Positions 1 to 8,218 of a stretch of DNA of 64,000 bases are shown one piece after another. A program made the translations under genes and the position numbers. Origin of the DNA: Gemmatimonadota bacterium (GTDB lineage Bacteria; Gemmatimonadota; Gemmatimonadetes; Gemmatimonadales; GWC2-71-9); the NCBI GenBank assembly GCA_016704275.1, contig JADJAK010000002.1, forward strand, positions 62,001 through 126,000. Direction: 5' to 3'. The notes under the pieces were generated by a model that was not told the origin of the DNA, did not search any database, and saw only the letters and a list, made by a program, of their open reading frames with translations. Numbering within the stretch: the first letter of the stretch is position 1; every line of letters begins with the position of its first letter.

Positions 1-309
1 GGGCAGCAGGTCCTCCCGCCCGAGCTCACCACCTCCCTCTTCTCCCAGATCGCCTCGTTGTCGATCCGGAAGGGACAGCCGCGCGTGCTCGAGACGGAGG
101 GGCTGACCGAACGGGAGCGTCAGGTCATCGACCTGATCGGGAGCGGACTGAGCAACAAGGAGATCGCCGCGCGGCTGCATATCGCCGTGCACACTGTCAA
201 GAGCCACGTCCACAACGTCCTGGAAAAGCTGGCGCTGCGGACCCGGCTCGAGGTCGCGGCGTTCACCCGCGGTGGCGCGACGCATCCGCACAATCGGCCA
301 ACGCAGTAG
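1..309 (+). CDS. LuxR-type response regulator, C-terminal part (cut by window edge)
   Basis: The reading frame is open from base 1, so only the C-terminal ~102 residues are present. Residues starting at EGLTERERQVIDLI through SNKEIAARL and TVKSHVHNVLEKL form a complete LuxR/GerE helix-turn-helix: the recognition helix has the usual KEIA and VKSHV signatures. The preceding VLPPEL...LFSQIA segment is the linker seen in NarL/FixJ-type regulators between receiver and DNA-binding domain. The receiver domain, if present, lies upstream of the window. Target genes cannot be inferred; the next gene starts 176 bases downstream. Confidence 0.85.
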   Translation, partial: GQQVLPPELTTSLFSQIASLSIRKGQPRVLETEGLTERERQVIDLIGSGLSNKEIAARLHIAVHTVKSHVHNVLEKLALRTRLEVAAFTRGGATHPHNRPTQ

Positions 310-324
310 CTCCTTCGATGGAGC
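309..324 (+). terminator. weak hairpin after the LuxR gene
   Basis: GCTCC (309-313) and GGAGC (320-324) form a 5-bp stem with a 6-base loop directly after the stop codon. There is no T-run, so this is at best a weak or factor-assisted terminator. The rest of the gap up to 460 shows no gene and no convincing promoter. Confidence 0.25.
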
Positions 325-460
325 AGGGCCTAGTCCGAAATTCCGCCACTTGGCCGATGGTTGTTCCGCGCGCCTAGCCATACCTTAGGAGTCCACGCAC
401 GTCTTCAACGGGGCCAGGCCCAACCGCCTGACCTCGTCCCGCCCCCCGCACGGGGGTGTC

Positions 461-481
461 GACGTCACGCGAAAGGACGTC
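461..481 (+). promoter_or_regulatory. hairpin over the ribosome binding site of the GlsB gene
   Basis: GACGTC occurs at 461-466 and 476-481; being self-complementary, the two copies can pair as a 6-bp stem with a 9-base loop. The purine-rich ribosome binding site (GAAAGGA, 471-477) lies in the loop and the start of the right arm, nine bases before ATG 486. This could dampen initiation, but the effect is speculative. Confidence 0.25.
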
Positions 482-485
482 TCCC

Positions 486-740
486 ATGGACATCGTTGCT
501 TGGCTCGTCGTCGGCCTCCTGGCGGGGCTGCTGGCCTCCTTTGCCGTCGGCGGCGTGGGCTACGGCCTGCTCGGCGACATCATCATCGGCATTGTCGGTG
601 CCTTCGTCGGGGGTTGGCTGTTCGGCTGGCTCGGCATCGTGACGCCGTTTCGTGGGCTTGCGGGCACCATATTCGTCGCCTTTGTGGGCGCAGTCGTCCT
701 GCTCCTCGTGCTGCGGGCCCTCCGCCCGCGACGCGCCTGA
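486..740 (+). CDS. GlsB/YeaQ/YmgE family stress membrane protein
   Basis: 84-aa hydrophobic protein of the transglycosylase-associated (GlsB/YeaQ/YmgE) family. It has three predicted membrane helices separated by glycine-rich turns (GGVGYGLLGDIIIGIVGAFVGG), the family hallmark, and a basic tail (RALRPRRA). Family members are small inner-membrane proteins linked to general stress; the biochemical role is unknown. ATG 486 was chosen over the upstream ATG 456 because a GAAAGGA ribosome binding site precedes it and the membrane helix then begins at once, as in the family. It is followed 26 bases later by another small membrane protein on the same strand. Confidence 0.85.
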   Translation: MDIVAWLVVGLLAGLLASFAVGGVGYGLLGDIIIGIVGAFVGGWLFGWLGIVTPFRGLAGTIFVAFVGAVVLLLVLRALRPRRA

Positions 741-766
741 CCCGTCCCTTCGACCCGAGAGCGTTC

Positions 767-982
767 ATGCGCCCCCTGAGTCTTGCTGGTATCGCCCTGA
801 TCTGCGTCGGCGCCTTCCTGCTCATTCGCGGCGGCACCTTCACGACGCGCCGTGACGTCCTCGAAGTCGGCGACGTGAAGCTGACCGCCGACGAGAAGCA
901 GACCATCCCGCCCTGGGTGGGCGGCGTGGCCATCATCGCCGGCGTCGTGGTCGTGGCGGCCGGCATGCGCAAGAATGGTTGA
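767..982 (+). CDS. small two-helix membrane protein
   Basis: 71-aa protein with a hydrophobic helix at residues ~4-22 (LAGIALICVGAFLLIRGG), a polar central segment with charged residues (RRDVLEVGDVKLTADEKQTIPP) and a second helix at ~47-66 (VGGVAIIAGVVVVAAGM). The layout resembles small DUF-type membrane proteins found beside GlsB and OmpA genes, but I cannot assign a family with certainty. ATG 767 gives the first helix at the N-terminus. It is probably co-transcribed with the GlsB gene 26 bases upstream. No function can be given. Confidence 0.6.
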   Translation: MRPLSLAGIALICVGAFLLIRGGTFTTRRDVLEVGDVKLTADEKQTIPPWVGGVAIIAGVVVVAAGMRKNG

Positions 983-1027
983 TCGCCAACGTGCACGTCC
1001 ATGCATGACCCGGCCGAGGAGGCCCGC

Positions 1028-1686
1028 ATGACCCGCTCAACCCATGGTACCGTTCTCTCGCTCTGACCATCGCCACCCTGGCGAGTTGCGCCACCAACGC
1101 CCAGACCGGCGCTGCCGTCGGGGCCGGTGGCGGCGCCGTCGTTGGCGGTGTGATCGGCAAGGTGGCCGGCTCGACCGCCAAGGGTGCCATCATCGGCGCG
1201 GTCGTCGGCGGCACGGCCGGCGCGTTGATCGGCGCGCGCATGGACCGGCAGGCGCAGGAGCTGAAGCAGAACATCCCCGGTGCGACGGTCGAGCGTGTCG
1301 GCGAAGGGATCCAGGTCACCTTCGCGTCCGGGCTGTTGTACGACTTCGACTCCGACGCCGTGAAGGCGGAGGCGCAGTCGAATCTGCGCGCCCTGGCCGG
1401 CAGCCTCGACAAGTACCCCGACACTGACTTGGTGATCATCGGGCACACGGACCAGGTCGGGTCCTCGGCCTACAATCAGGGCCTCTCGGAGCGGCGATCG
1501 GCCGCCGCCGCGCGCTACCTCACGTCGCAGGGCGTGAGCGGCGCACGAATCGCGACCCGGGGCCTCGGCGAGTCGGAGCCGGTCGCGAGCAACGAGACCG
1601 AAGCGGGGCGTTCGGCCAATCGTCGCGTCGAGGTCGCCATCTTCGCGAACGCGGCGGCGCGGGCGAAGGCCGGCGGGCAACAGTGA
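1028..1686 (+). CDS. OmpA-family lipoprotein (frame change in signal peptide)
   Basis: The C-terminal ~120 residues are a peptidoglycan-binding OmpA domain: YDFDSDAV, IIGHTDQVGSSAYNQGLSERR, GLGESEPVASN and GRSANRRVEV are all family signatures. Before it lies a glycine-zipper (GAVVGGVIGK...GAVVGGTAGALIG). ATG 1028, with an ideal GAGGAGG site, starts MTRSTHGTVLSL and then stops at 1064; the frame one base off continues TIATLASC-ATNAQ, a clean lipobox. Adding one base near 1058-1065 restores a normal lipoprotein signal, so I treat the whole span as one gene. Without that correction the only in-frame start is GTG 1150. Likely role: an outer-membrane lipoprotein anchoring to the cell wall. Confidence 0.8.
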
Positions 1687-2485
1687 TCCTGGCGGGACTG
1701 CTGCGGTCGCGTGGATGGCGATGGCCAGCGCCGGCTGTGCCATCGCAGCAGCAGGAAGTGCAATTGGCGCCGACTCAGCGCCCAGATCGCGACGCAACTC
1801 CCGTTGGTCAAGGACGCGCAGGTCGTGCGCTACATCACGCAGCTGGGCGAGCAGTTGGCGGCCGCCACCGATACGCGCGGCCTGACCTGGCACTTCACCG
1901 TGGTCGACAGCCGCGAAGTGAACGCGTTTGCGGTGCCGGGCGGCTGGATCTATGTCAATCGCGGCCTGATCGAGCGCGCCGAGAACATGAGCCAGGTCGC
2001 CGGCGTGCTGGCCCACGAGATCGGGCACGTCACCCGGCGGCACTCGGTGCAGCAGATGCAGCAGGCCCAGGGCGCCAACAGCGGCGTCTCGCTGCTCTGC
2101 ACCCTCACCAAGGTCTGCAACAGCAGCACCGGGCAAGCGGCGATCAACCTCGGAGGGACCGCGCTCTTTGCGAAGTTCTCGCGGCGCGACGAGTCCGAGG
2201 CCGACGCCGAGGCGGTGGCCACCACGATCAAGGCCGGGATCGACCCCAGCGGCATCCCGGGGATGTTCCGCATCCTGCTCAGCGAACAGCAGCGCAACCC
2301 GGAGCGCCCTCGAGGGATTCTTCCTGACCCACCCACTCGCGGCGGATCGGGTCACGGCGACCGAAGCACTGATTGCCGCCTATCCCCCGAATGCGCTCCG
2401 TGCACTGACCAAGGAAACGACCGCGTTCCAGGCCTTTCGCCGACGGCTCCTCGCGCTCCCCTCCCCGACCGTCAAGACGCCGTGA
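1683..2485 (+). pseudogene. M48-family metalloprotease, frame-disrupted
   Basis: A secreted zinc metalloprotease of the M48 (BepA/LoiP-like) type. The core is intact: VAGVLAHEIGHVTRRHS contains HExxH, and FSRRDESEADAEAV contains the third ligand region. The frame changes several times: around 1705, 1745, 1768 and 1776 (pieces read ASAGCAI, QQQEVQL and SAQIATQLP in different frames) and again near 2303, after which ALEGFFLTHPLAADRV (the usual M48 THP motif) continues to the stop at 2485. GTG 1683 overlaps the OmpA stop by four bases, so the two genes look translationally coupled. So many changes mean either a decayed gene or poor local sequence; function would be periplasmic protein quality control. 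Confidence 0.75.
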
Positions 2486-2534
2486 GTGGCGGGGTGAGTA
2501 TGCTTCGGCGATCGGAATCCCTCGCCGGAGGCGC

Positions 2535-3011
2535 GTGCTGCAACCGCAGGTCAGCCGCACCATCTGGATCGATGCCGACGCCACGCCGCGCGACGTGAAG
2601 GAGATCGTCTTTCGCGCGGCGAAGCGACTCGCCCTCCCCACGATCCTGGTCGCCAATCAACGACTCGACACGCCCCCGGGGAATCCGCAGATCACCGCCG
2701 TGCGCGTCGACGGCGGCGCCGACGTGGCCGATGACTACATCGTGGCGCATGCGGTGGCCGGCGACCTCGTCGTCACGCAGGACATTCCCCTCGCCGCGCG
2801 ACTCGTTCCCGCCGGCATCACGGTCCTCGATCCGCGCGGCGAGGAGCACACCGAAGAGACCATCGGCGAGCGCCTCTCGATCCGCAACCTGATGGAGTCA
2901 TTCCGAGGCGCCGGGGTGCTCACTGGCGGTCCCCCGCCCTTCGACCAGCGCGCCAAGCAGGCCTTCGCCGCGGCGCTCGATCGTGCGCTGATGCGGCGGC
3001 GTACGTCCTGA
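2535..3011 (+). CDS. YaiI/YqxD family (DUF188, UPF0178) protein
   Basis: 158-aa cytosolic protein of the DUF188 family, which has a PIN-like nuclease fold. Signatures: TIWIDADATPRDVKEIVFRAA near the N-terminus, ILVANQRL, the central DGGADVADDYIVAHAVAGDLVVTQDIPLAARL (acidic residues expected in the metal site) and LDPRGEEHTEETIGERLSIRNL. Length matches the family. GTG 2535 is preceded by CGGAGG; the IWIDAD strand begins at residue 9. The physiological role of the family is not established. It is not obviously co-regulated with its neighbours. Confidence 0.9.
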   Translation: MLQPQVSRTIWIDADATPRDVKEIVFRAAKRLALPTILVANQRLDTPPGNPQITAVRVDGGADVADDYIVAHAVAGDLVVTQDIPLAARLVPAGITVLDPRGEEHTEETIGERLSIRNLMESFRGAGVLTGGPPPFDQRAKQAFAAALDRALMRRRTS

Positions 3012-3080
3012 CGGAGCGCAATCCCGATTCGTGCCGCGGGAATTGCACGAGTCCACGGTGCATCGCGTCGCGGGCACCGG

Positions 3081-3086
3081 TATCTT
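3081..3086 (+). promoter_or_regulatory. candidate -10 box for the PilB/GspE-type ATPase gene
   Basis: TATCTT preceded by GG, at the end of an otherwise GC-rich gap, 50 bases before GTG 3136. It resembles the TANNNT boxes seen at leaderless starts elsewhere in the window, but here a leader with a GGGAGAG ribosome binding site follows. No convincing -35 element. Confidence 0.3.
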
Positions 3087-3135
3087 CGAGTGAGAGCGAT
3101 CGACCGGCAGGCACCGCGCGACGGGAGAGTGGTCC

Positions 3136-4836
3136 GTGACGGAGACACCGCACAAGCGACTCGGCGATGCATTGCTCGACGCCGGGCTCGCCACGAGCGA
3201 CGAACTGACTGCAGCGGCGGCCGAGGGGAAGGCGAGTCACCACCGGCTCGGCGAGGTGCTGATCGACCACGGCATCACCGAGGAGCGCGACGTCTATCGC
3301 GCGCTCGCGGCGCTGCACGGCCTCTCGTTCCAGAACAGCGACGACCTCCTCGCGCGCATCGACCCCGCGCTGGCGCATGCCGTGCCGCAGCGATTCCAGG
3401 AGTTCCACAAGGTCATCCCGATTGTGCTCGATGGCCACGATCTTGTGGTGGCCACGAGCGACCCGCTGATCCTCGTCCCGGAGCTCGGCGCGGCGCTCGG
3501 GGCCAAGCAGGTCAGCCGCATTGTCGTGACCCCAACCGACTTGCGACGGCTGCGGATGGCGATCACGCTGGAGCAGGCCGGACGATCGCAGCAGCCGGCC
3601 CCGGCGCAACGGCAGGCCGCCGATCTGCTCTTCGTCGATCCGGTCGCGACCGAATCGGCGCAACGGTTGCTTGATGGACTCCTGCTGGATGCCGTCGCGG
3701 AGCGGGCCAGCGACATCCACATCGAGACGTACCGAGGCCAGACGCGGATCCGCATTCGGGTCGACGGCGACCTCCGGGACCTGACGCACTATCGACTCAC
3801 CGACCTGCAGCGCCTCGGACTCGTCAATGTCATCAAGGTGCGCGCCGACCTCGACATCGCCGAGCACCGCCTGCCGCAGGGTGGGCGGTTCGTCACGCGC
3901 TCGGGCAAGCAGGTCTTCGACCTCCGCGTGCAGACCCAACCGTGCCTCCACGGTGAACACGTGGTGATGCGGCTGCTGCCGCAGGACACCACGATCGTCG
4001 GCGTGGACGAGCTCGGCTTTCCGCCCGAGATCGCCAAGACCTATCGGCGGCTCTTCGAATCCCCCGGCGGCCTCATTCTCGTCGTCGGCCCGACCGGATC
4101 CGGCAAGTCCACGACCCTCTATGCCGGATTGCAGCTGCTCGCCGCCGACGCAACGCGCAAAGTGATCACCATCGAGGACCCGATCGAGTATGCCCTCGAC
4201 GGCATCCAGCAGACGCAGGTCAAGCCGGAGATCGGCTTCGAGTTTGCGCACGCCATGCGCGCCTTCGTCCGCGAAGATCCCGACGTGATCCTGCTCGGCG
4301 AGATCCGTGATGGCGAGACCGCGCTCGAAGCGCTGCGTGCCTCGCAGACGGGACACCTCGTGCTCTCCACCCTGCACTGCAACGACACCGTCGATGCGGT
4401 GCAGCGATTGGTCGATCTCGGCATGCATCGCAATTCCATCGGATCGGAATTGCTGGCCGTCTTCTCGCAGCGGCTGGCCCGGCGCGTCTGCGAGGGTTGT
4501 CGCGCGCCAACCACACCGCCGCAGGCCATGGTGGATGAGGTCTTTCCCGGCGGCGTGCCGGCCACGATGCACTTCTTCGCCGGCACCGGATGCGAGCACT
4601 GTCGCGGGACGGGATGCTACGGGCGGATCGCCGCGATCGAGTACCTGCCCGCCTCGCCGGCGCTGCGGCAGGCCATTGCCCGCGGGGCGACGGTGGATGA
4701 ACTGCGAGGGGTGGCGCTCGAGGCGGGCCTCCTCCCGCTCCGCGACCACGCGCTGATGCTGGTGGACGAGGGGCTGATTCCGCTCGGCGAACTGCGCACC
4801 ATGCTGCCGCCGGAGCGGCTTGCCCCAGAACGCTGA
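3136..4836 (+). CDS. PilB/GspE-type secretion or pilus assembly ATPase with MshEN domain
   Basis: 566-aa hexameric ATPase of the type II secretion/type IV pilus extension family. Residues 8-60 carry two MshEN repeats (RLGDALLDAGL and RLGEVLIDHGI), the c-di-GMP-binding signature described for MshE. The ATPase core shows Walker A GPTGSGKST (K324), the Asp box (IEDPIEY), Walker B (VILLGEIRDGETA) and the His box (HLVLSTLHCNDT). A zinc tetracysteine follows (CEGC...CEHC). GTG 3136 has a GGGAGAG site. No other pilus or secretion gene lies nearby, so its partner machine is encoded elsewhere. The adjacent Hpt and REC-EAL genes suggest control of this motor by c-di-GMP, which is an inference. Confidence 0.9.
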   Translation: MTETPHKRLGDALLDAGLATSDELTAAAAEGKASHHRLGEVLIDHGITEERDVYRALAALHGLSFQNSDDLLARIDPALAHAVPQRFQEFHKVIPIVLDGHDLVVATSDPLILVPELGAALGAKQVSRIVVTPTDLRRLRMAITLEQAGRSQQPAPAQRQAADLLFVDPVATESAQRLLDGLLLDAVAERASDIHIETYRGQTRIRIRVDGDLRDLTHYRLTDLQRLGLVNVIKVRADLDIAEHRLPQGGRFVTRSGKQVFDLRVQTQPCLHGEHVVMRLLPQDTTIVGVDELGFPPEIAKTYRRLFESPGGLILVVGPTGSGKSTTLYAGLQLLAADATRKVITIEDPIEYALDGIQQTQVKPEIGFEFAHAMRAFVREDPDVILLGEIRDGETALEALRASQTGHLVLSTLHCNDTVDAVQRLVDLGMHRNSIGSELLAVFSQRLARRVCEGCRAPTTPPQAMVDEVFPGGVPATMHFFAGTGCEHCRGTGCYGRIAAIEYLPASPALRQAIARGATVDELRGVALEAGLLPLRDHALMLVDEGLIPLGELRTMLPPERLAPER

Positions 4837-4963
4837 GCCGATGGGCAGGGGACGGGTGCCTGCGAGTGGCGGCACCCGTTGACGCGCGGGGGTATACCTT
4901 TCGGATGGCCATTGCGGCAGGCCAGCCCCACCCGTTCGCGTCGAGTCGGTCCCGGAGCGCTGC

Positions 4964-5374
4964 ATGCACTGGATGCCACCCCCAGACCAGTCAGCATCAG
5001 ACCCCCACGCCCCGCCGGATAACGGCGATGGACGGGTGATCGTCGACGTGCGCGTGCTCGAGGAGTTGGTCGGCCACGAGCCCGAGATTGTCCGGGATTT
5101 CCTCCTCCAGTACCGCACCAGCGCGCGCGCCATCATGACGGACTTTCGCCGTGGGCAGGCCGCCGGCGACCTGGTCACCATGAGCCGAGCCACCCACAAG
5201 TTGAAGTCCTCCGCACGCGCCATCGGCGCCGGCGGCCTCGGCGACGTCTGTGCCCGGATCGAGGGCGCGGCGGCGGCTGGGGATGCGCAGGCCGTGACGA
5301 CGTTGTGCCCCGAGCTCGAGCGCAGCGTCGCCGCCGTCGAGGTGGCCATCGACCGCCTGGTGGGGGCAGCATGA
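4964..5374 (+). CDS. histidine phosphotransfer (Hpt) domain protein
   Basis: 136-aa protein that is essentially one Hpt domain. The phosphorylatable histidine is H78 in SRATHKLKSSARAIGA, followed by the usual LGDVCARIE helix and a closing helix. ELVGHEPEIVRDFLLQYRTSARAIM forms the first helix pair. It shuttles phosphoryl groups between a hybrid kinase and a receiver. Its TGA overlaps the ATG of the REC-EAL gene (ATGA), so the two are translationally coupled and the REC of that protein is the natural acceptor. ATG 4964 is preceded by GGAG; ATG 4973 is an alternative. The first ~20 residues are proline-rich and not part of the fold. Confidence 0.85.
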   Translation: MHWMPPPDQSASDPHAPPDNGDGRVIVDVRVLEELVGHEPEIVRDFLLQYRTSARAIMTDFRRGQAAGDLVTMSRATHKLKSSARAIGAGGLGDVCARIEGAAAAGDAQAVTTLCPELERSVAAVEVAIDRLVGAA

Positions 5375-6571
5375 AGATCCTGGCCGTCGATGATGAGCCG
5401 TTTGCGCTGCGGCTGATTACGCACCAACTCGGGCGCCTGGGCTTCGCGGACGTGCTCGCCCATGAGCGCGCGACCGATGCGCTCGCGCTGCTCCAGCAGG
5501 ACATCCGCGCCGTCGATCTGATCCTGCTGGACCTGCAGATGCCGGAGATGGACGGGGTGGAGTTTGCGCGGCACCTTGGCGAACTGCATTTCGCCGGATG
5601 CGTGATCCTGATCAGCGCCGAAGATGGCCGAATCATCGAGACGGTCCGGAAGCTGGCCCGGGCGCACAACCTGGATGTCCGGGGGGCGCTCCACAAGCCG
5701 GTGATGCCCGACCAATTGCAGCGGCTGCTCGAAGAGCTGCCGCGGCCGTCGGAGCGTGCAATCCGCCCGCCACGACGCGAGTATTCGCCTGTCCGCCTGT
5801 TGCAGGCGATCGGACAGGGCGAGCTGATCAACGTCTACCAACCACAGGTGGAATTGGCCACCGGCCACGTCGTCGGGGTCGAGACGCTGGTGCGCTGGCA
5901 GCACCCGGAGGACGGGCTGGTCGGTCCGGAGCACTTCGTCCCCTTGGCCGGAAGAGCACCACCTCATCGACGACCTGACCCGCTCGATGCTCGGCCGGGC
6001 CCTGATGCAGGCACGCGCCTGGGACGAGTCCGGGCTGCGCGTGCACATCGGCGTGAACGTCTCCATGGACAATCTCGGCGCGCTCGACTTCCCTGATTTC
6101 GTCGCCCGCGCGCTGGCCACGGCCGGCGTCCCGCCGACGCACCTCGTCCTTGAGGTGACCGAGAGCCGATTGATGACGAATGCCCTCGCGGCGCTCGACA
6201 TTCTGACGCGCCTCCGCCTGAAACACATCGGCCTCTCGATCGACGATTTCGGCACCGGGCACTCGTCGCTGGCGCAGCTGCGCGACATCCCCTTTGACGA
6301 ACTCAAGCTCGACCGGAGCTTCGTGCACGGGGCGCACCACGACAGTGCGAACCGCGCCATCCTTGAGGCCAATCTGGGCCTGGCACGCCAGTTGGGCATC
6401 CGGTCGGTGGCAGAGGGGGTCGAGGATCGCGATGACTGGGACCTGCTGCGGTCGCTGCGGTGCGACGTGGCGCAGGGCTACTTCATTGCCCGGCCGATGG
6501 CCGGCAGCGCCATCGTCCCGTGGGTGGCCGAGTGGGAAGCGCGCCGCGCCGATCTCATCGGCGCGGCCTAG
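5371..6571 (+). CDS. response regulator with EAL c-di-GMP phosphodiesterase output (one frame change)
   Basis: An N-terminal receiver (residues 1-125; phospho-acceptor D54 in LILLDLQMPEMDG, K in LHKPVMP) is fused to an EAL domain. EAL signatures: VETLVRW (ETL variant), VNVSMDNL, LEVTESRL, SIDDFGTGHSSL, LKLDRSFV and VAEGVE, so hydrolysis of c-di-GMP to pGpG is expected. The frame shifts near 5950: FVPLA is followed in another frame by EEHHLIDDLTRSMLGRA, and removing one G in GCCGGAAGAG restores a continuous protein of about 400 residues. Start ATG 5371 overlaps the Hpt stop. It resembles the C-terminal REC-EAL of the giant protein at 17701-21990, to which it is probably paralogous. Confidence 0.85.
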
Positions 6572-6572
6572 T

Positions 6573-6734
6573 TCAGGGGAGGTAGTGCTGGGCGAGCTTC
6601 CTGCCGTAGTACATGCCGAACGCCGTCCCGACCATGCTCACCATGAAGGCCGTGAAGAGCCCCGCGAGCGACCCCAGCCACCAGCCGAGCCAGCCGCCAA
6701 TCGTCATGCCGAGCAGCGAGAAGAGGCGGCTCAT
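6573..6734 (-). CDS. 53-aa membrane microprotein overlapping the hemerythrin gene
   Basis: A short open frame starting MSRLFSLLGMTIGGWLGWWL and ending KLAQHYLP. It has two hydrophobic segments with a glycine zipper (GGWLGWWLGSLAG) and a second helix (LFTAFMVSMVGTAFGMYYG). Its ATG overlaps the hemerythrin stop as ATGA, typical of coupled operon genes, which together with the regular membrane pattern supports it as real. I do not recognise a family. Context suggests a role tied to hemerythrin, perhaps at the membrane, but that is a guess. Confidence 0.6.
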   Translation of the reverse strand: MSRLFSLLGMTIGGWLGWWLGSLAGLFTAFMVSMVGTAFGMYYGRKLAQHYLP

Positions 6735-7125
6735 GCCACCGGCACATGGGGGCGGAGCTTGACGTCAATCCGGCAGATGTGGTCGGCGAGCCACCCCTCC
6801 AACGTGTCCACGAGGGTTTCTCGCATCCGCCGCGTCGAAGCCGCGCGGCGTACCGGACATTGAACTCCTCCAGCATCCCGACGAAGATGGCATGGGCCAC
6901 CTTGTTGTCGGCGGCAACCGGGCAGACGAAGCGCGCCATGCACCCCTCCTCATACGAGAAGTGGCTCACCACGTACAGCTCGAGCGACTCCAACAACCCG
7001 GCGTAGACGCGTTCGCCGCGCGACTCATCCAGCGCGTCCCGGAAATCGGCTGCCATCGCGAAGAGCATCTTGTGTTGGTCATCGATGCGACTGACCCCAG
7101 TCGCGAATGCCTCGGACCATTTCAT
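6731..7125 (-). CDS. bacteriohemerythrin (frame change)
   Basis: Non-heme diiron O2-binding four-helix bundle. Ligand motifs visible: GVSRIDDQHKMLF (first His), VVSHFSYEEGCM (His and Glu), and in the other frame LADHICRID (last His and Asp). The H-x3-H pair reads N-K-V-A-H, so one expected iron ligand is Asn. The frame breaks around 6820-6845 between RYAARL and ETLVDTLEGWL; about two single-base changes join the parts into a protein of ~131 residues, normal for the family. It is followed by an overlapping 53-aa membrane protein. Likely roles are oxygen sensing, storage or delivery in the cytoplasm. Confidence 0.8.
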
Positions 7126-7150
7126 CCTGCGTCACCCCTGGCGGTGGTCT

Positions 7151-7171
7151 CTCTCACATCCCCAGTGAGAG
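7151..7171 (-). terminator. hairpin between the M23-like and hemerythrin genes
   Basis: CTCTCAC (7151-7157) and GTGAGAG (7165-7171) form a perfect 7-bp stem with a 7-base loop. It lies 46 bases beyond the stop of the M23-like gene and 26 bases before the hemerythrin start, both on the minus strand. No T-run follows, so it may be a terminator, an attenuator or an operator. Confidence 0.35.
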
Positions 7172-7216
7172 TACCCGGTCCATCGCCGATTGCCAACAAG
7201 TGGCGCCGCGCGTGGG

Positions 7217-8135
7217 TCATCGGCGGTAGATCCGCGCTGCGGTGGTGAACGCGCCACCCCCCTGCTGATTGCCCACGAAGACTTCGACCATGAGCCGATC
7301 GTCGGCCGTCAGCTGGACCAGCATCAACCCGTACTGGATCGTGGTGCTCTCGGTGTACATCAGCCGATACGCTACCAGCCCGGAGGCGACGGAGACGGTC
7401 GCGGGCGGCGGGGCATCCTCCGGAATGCCCCAGATCCCGGGCGGTGCCACCGTGCCACCGATCGAAATGCGCACCACCCGGGGATCGACCTCGTCAAAGA
7501 CGAACGCCAACGACTTGGGCCACCCCGCCGGGCCCGATGCGGTCTGATCGACCGGCACACTCTCCTCAAACCAGTTGCCGACCAATCGCCCGGCGACGTT
7601 TGGTCGGGATACCGCGCGGGCACCAGGAAGCCGCGTCGCGTGGTGCGGAGGTCGTACGCACCGAGGTCGAGCGAGCCACCGGGGTTGGTGGTCCCGATCT
7701 GGTCGCCGGCCTGCACGATCGATCCGACCTTGAGTGTCGGGAGCGGCTGGAGATGGTCGATGTAGTAGGAGAAGTCCCTGGTCGAGATGAACTGGACTTT
7801 CCAATCATCACCGGCCTGATGGAGCATGAAATTCACGGCGCCAGTGGCGGGGGCGTACACTGGCAGCACCGCCGTGGACGGCACGATCGGCCGCTGATCG
7901 AAGTTGACCTGGTAGAAGTAGACGTGATCGGTGGGGAGGACATGCCCCGGCGGCGCCAGATGACCCAGCGGCACCAGCAATGGGATTCGGTCGAGGTCGA
8001 GTGGCGAGATGGTGAATTGCGCGACGCCGTTCGGGGGGCTGCACGCCGCCCTCGGGGTCAGGGCCGGTCCCCATCCCCGCCGCAGGCGGCGAGCAGGAGA
8101 GAGTGGCCGCGGCACTCCCGGACACAGGACCGCAC
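7217..8135 (-). CDS. M23-like (LysM-less) secreted lipoprotein, frame-disrupted
   Basis: Signal: GTG 8135 with an AAGGAG site six bases upstream, then LLLAACGGDG, a clear lipobox. The central part (LPVYAPATGAVNF, DHLQPLPTLKVGSIVQAGDQIGTTNPGGSLDLGAYD) has the biotinyl-lipoyl/M23 endopeptidase-like fold pattern: a strand into the domain, then a V.aGd.iG turn. Catalytic HxH and H-x3-D residues are not obvious, so peptidase activity is doubtful. Two frame changes are apparent: near 8070, just after the lipobox, and near 7590, after which SLAFVFDEVDPRVVRISIGG continues to the stop. The corrected protein would be ~305 residues. Envelope location is inferred from the lipobox. Confidence 0.6.
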
Positions 8136-8161
8136 GGGATGCTCCTTGGAGGGTGGCGGGG

Positions 8162-8184
8162 GGCATCCCCGGAATTCGGATGCC
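8162..8184 (-). terminator. hairpin between the 8219-8581 gene and the M23-like gene
   Basis: GGCATCC (8162-8168) and GGATGCC (8178-8184) form a perfect 7-bp stem with a 9-base loop, 35 bases past the stop of the upstream minus-strand gene. No T-run; moderate support as a terminator. Confidence 0.35.
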
Positions 8185-8218
8185 TCCCTCACCCCACCCC
8201 GTGCATCAAACGGGCCGC

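Noticed and set aside
4893..4907. TATACC six bases before ATG 4905 as another leaderless gene
   Set aside because: The frame from ATG 4905 ends after about 45 codons without any recognisable feature; ATG 4964 with GGAG is the real Hpt start. The box might still be a promoter.
5940..5990. Programmed ribosomal frameshift in the REC-EAL gene
   Set aside because: No slippery heptamer with a downstream structure is obvious, and similar one-base breaks occur in several unrelated neighbouring genes, which points to sequence error.
2920..6399. 1159-codon open frame antisense to the ATPase and Hpt/EAL genes
   Set aside because: It is the reverse-strand shadow of GC-rich genes; its composition (Arg, Gly, Asp-rich without motifs) and the intact families on the plus strand exclude it.
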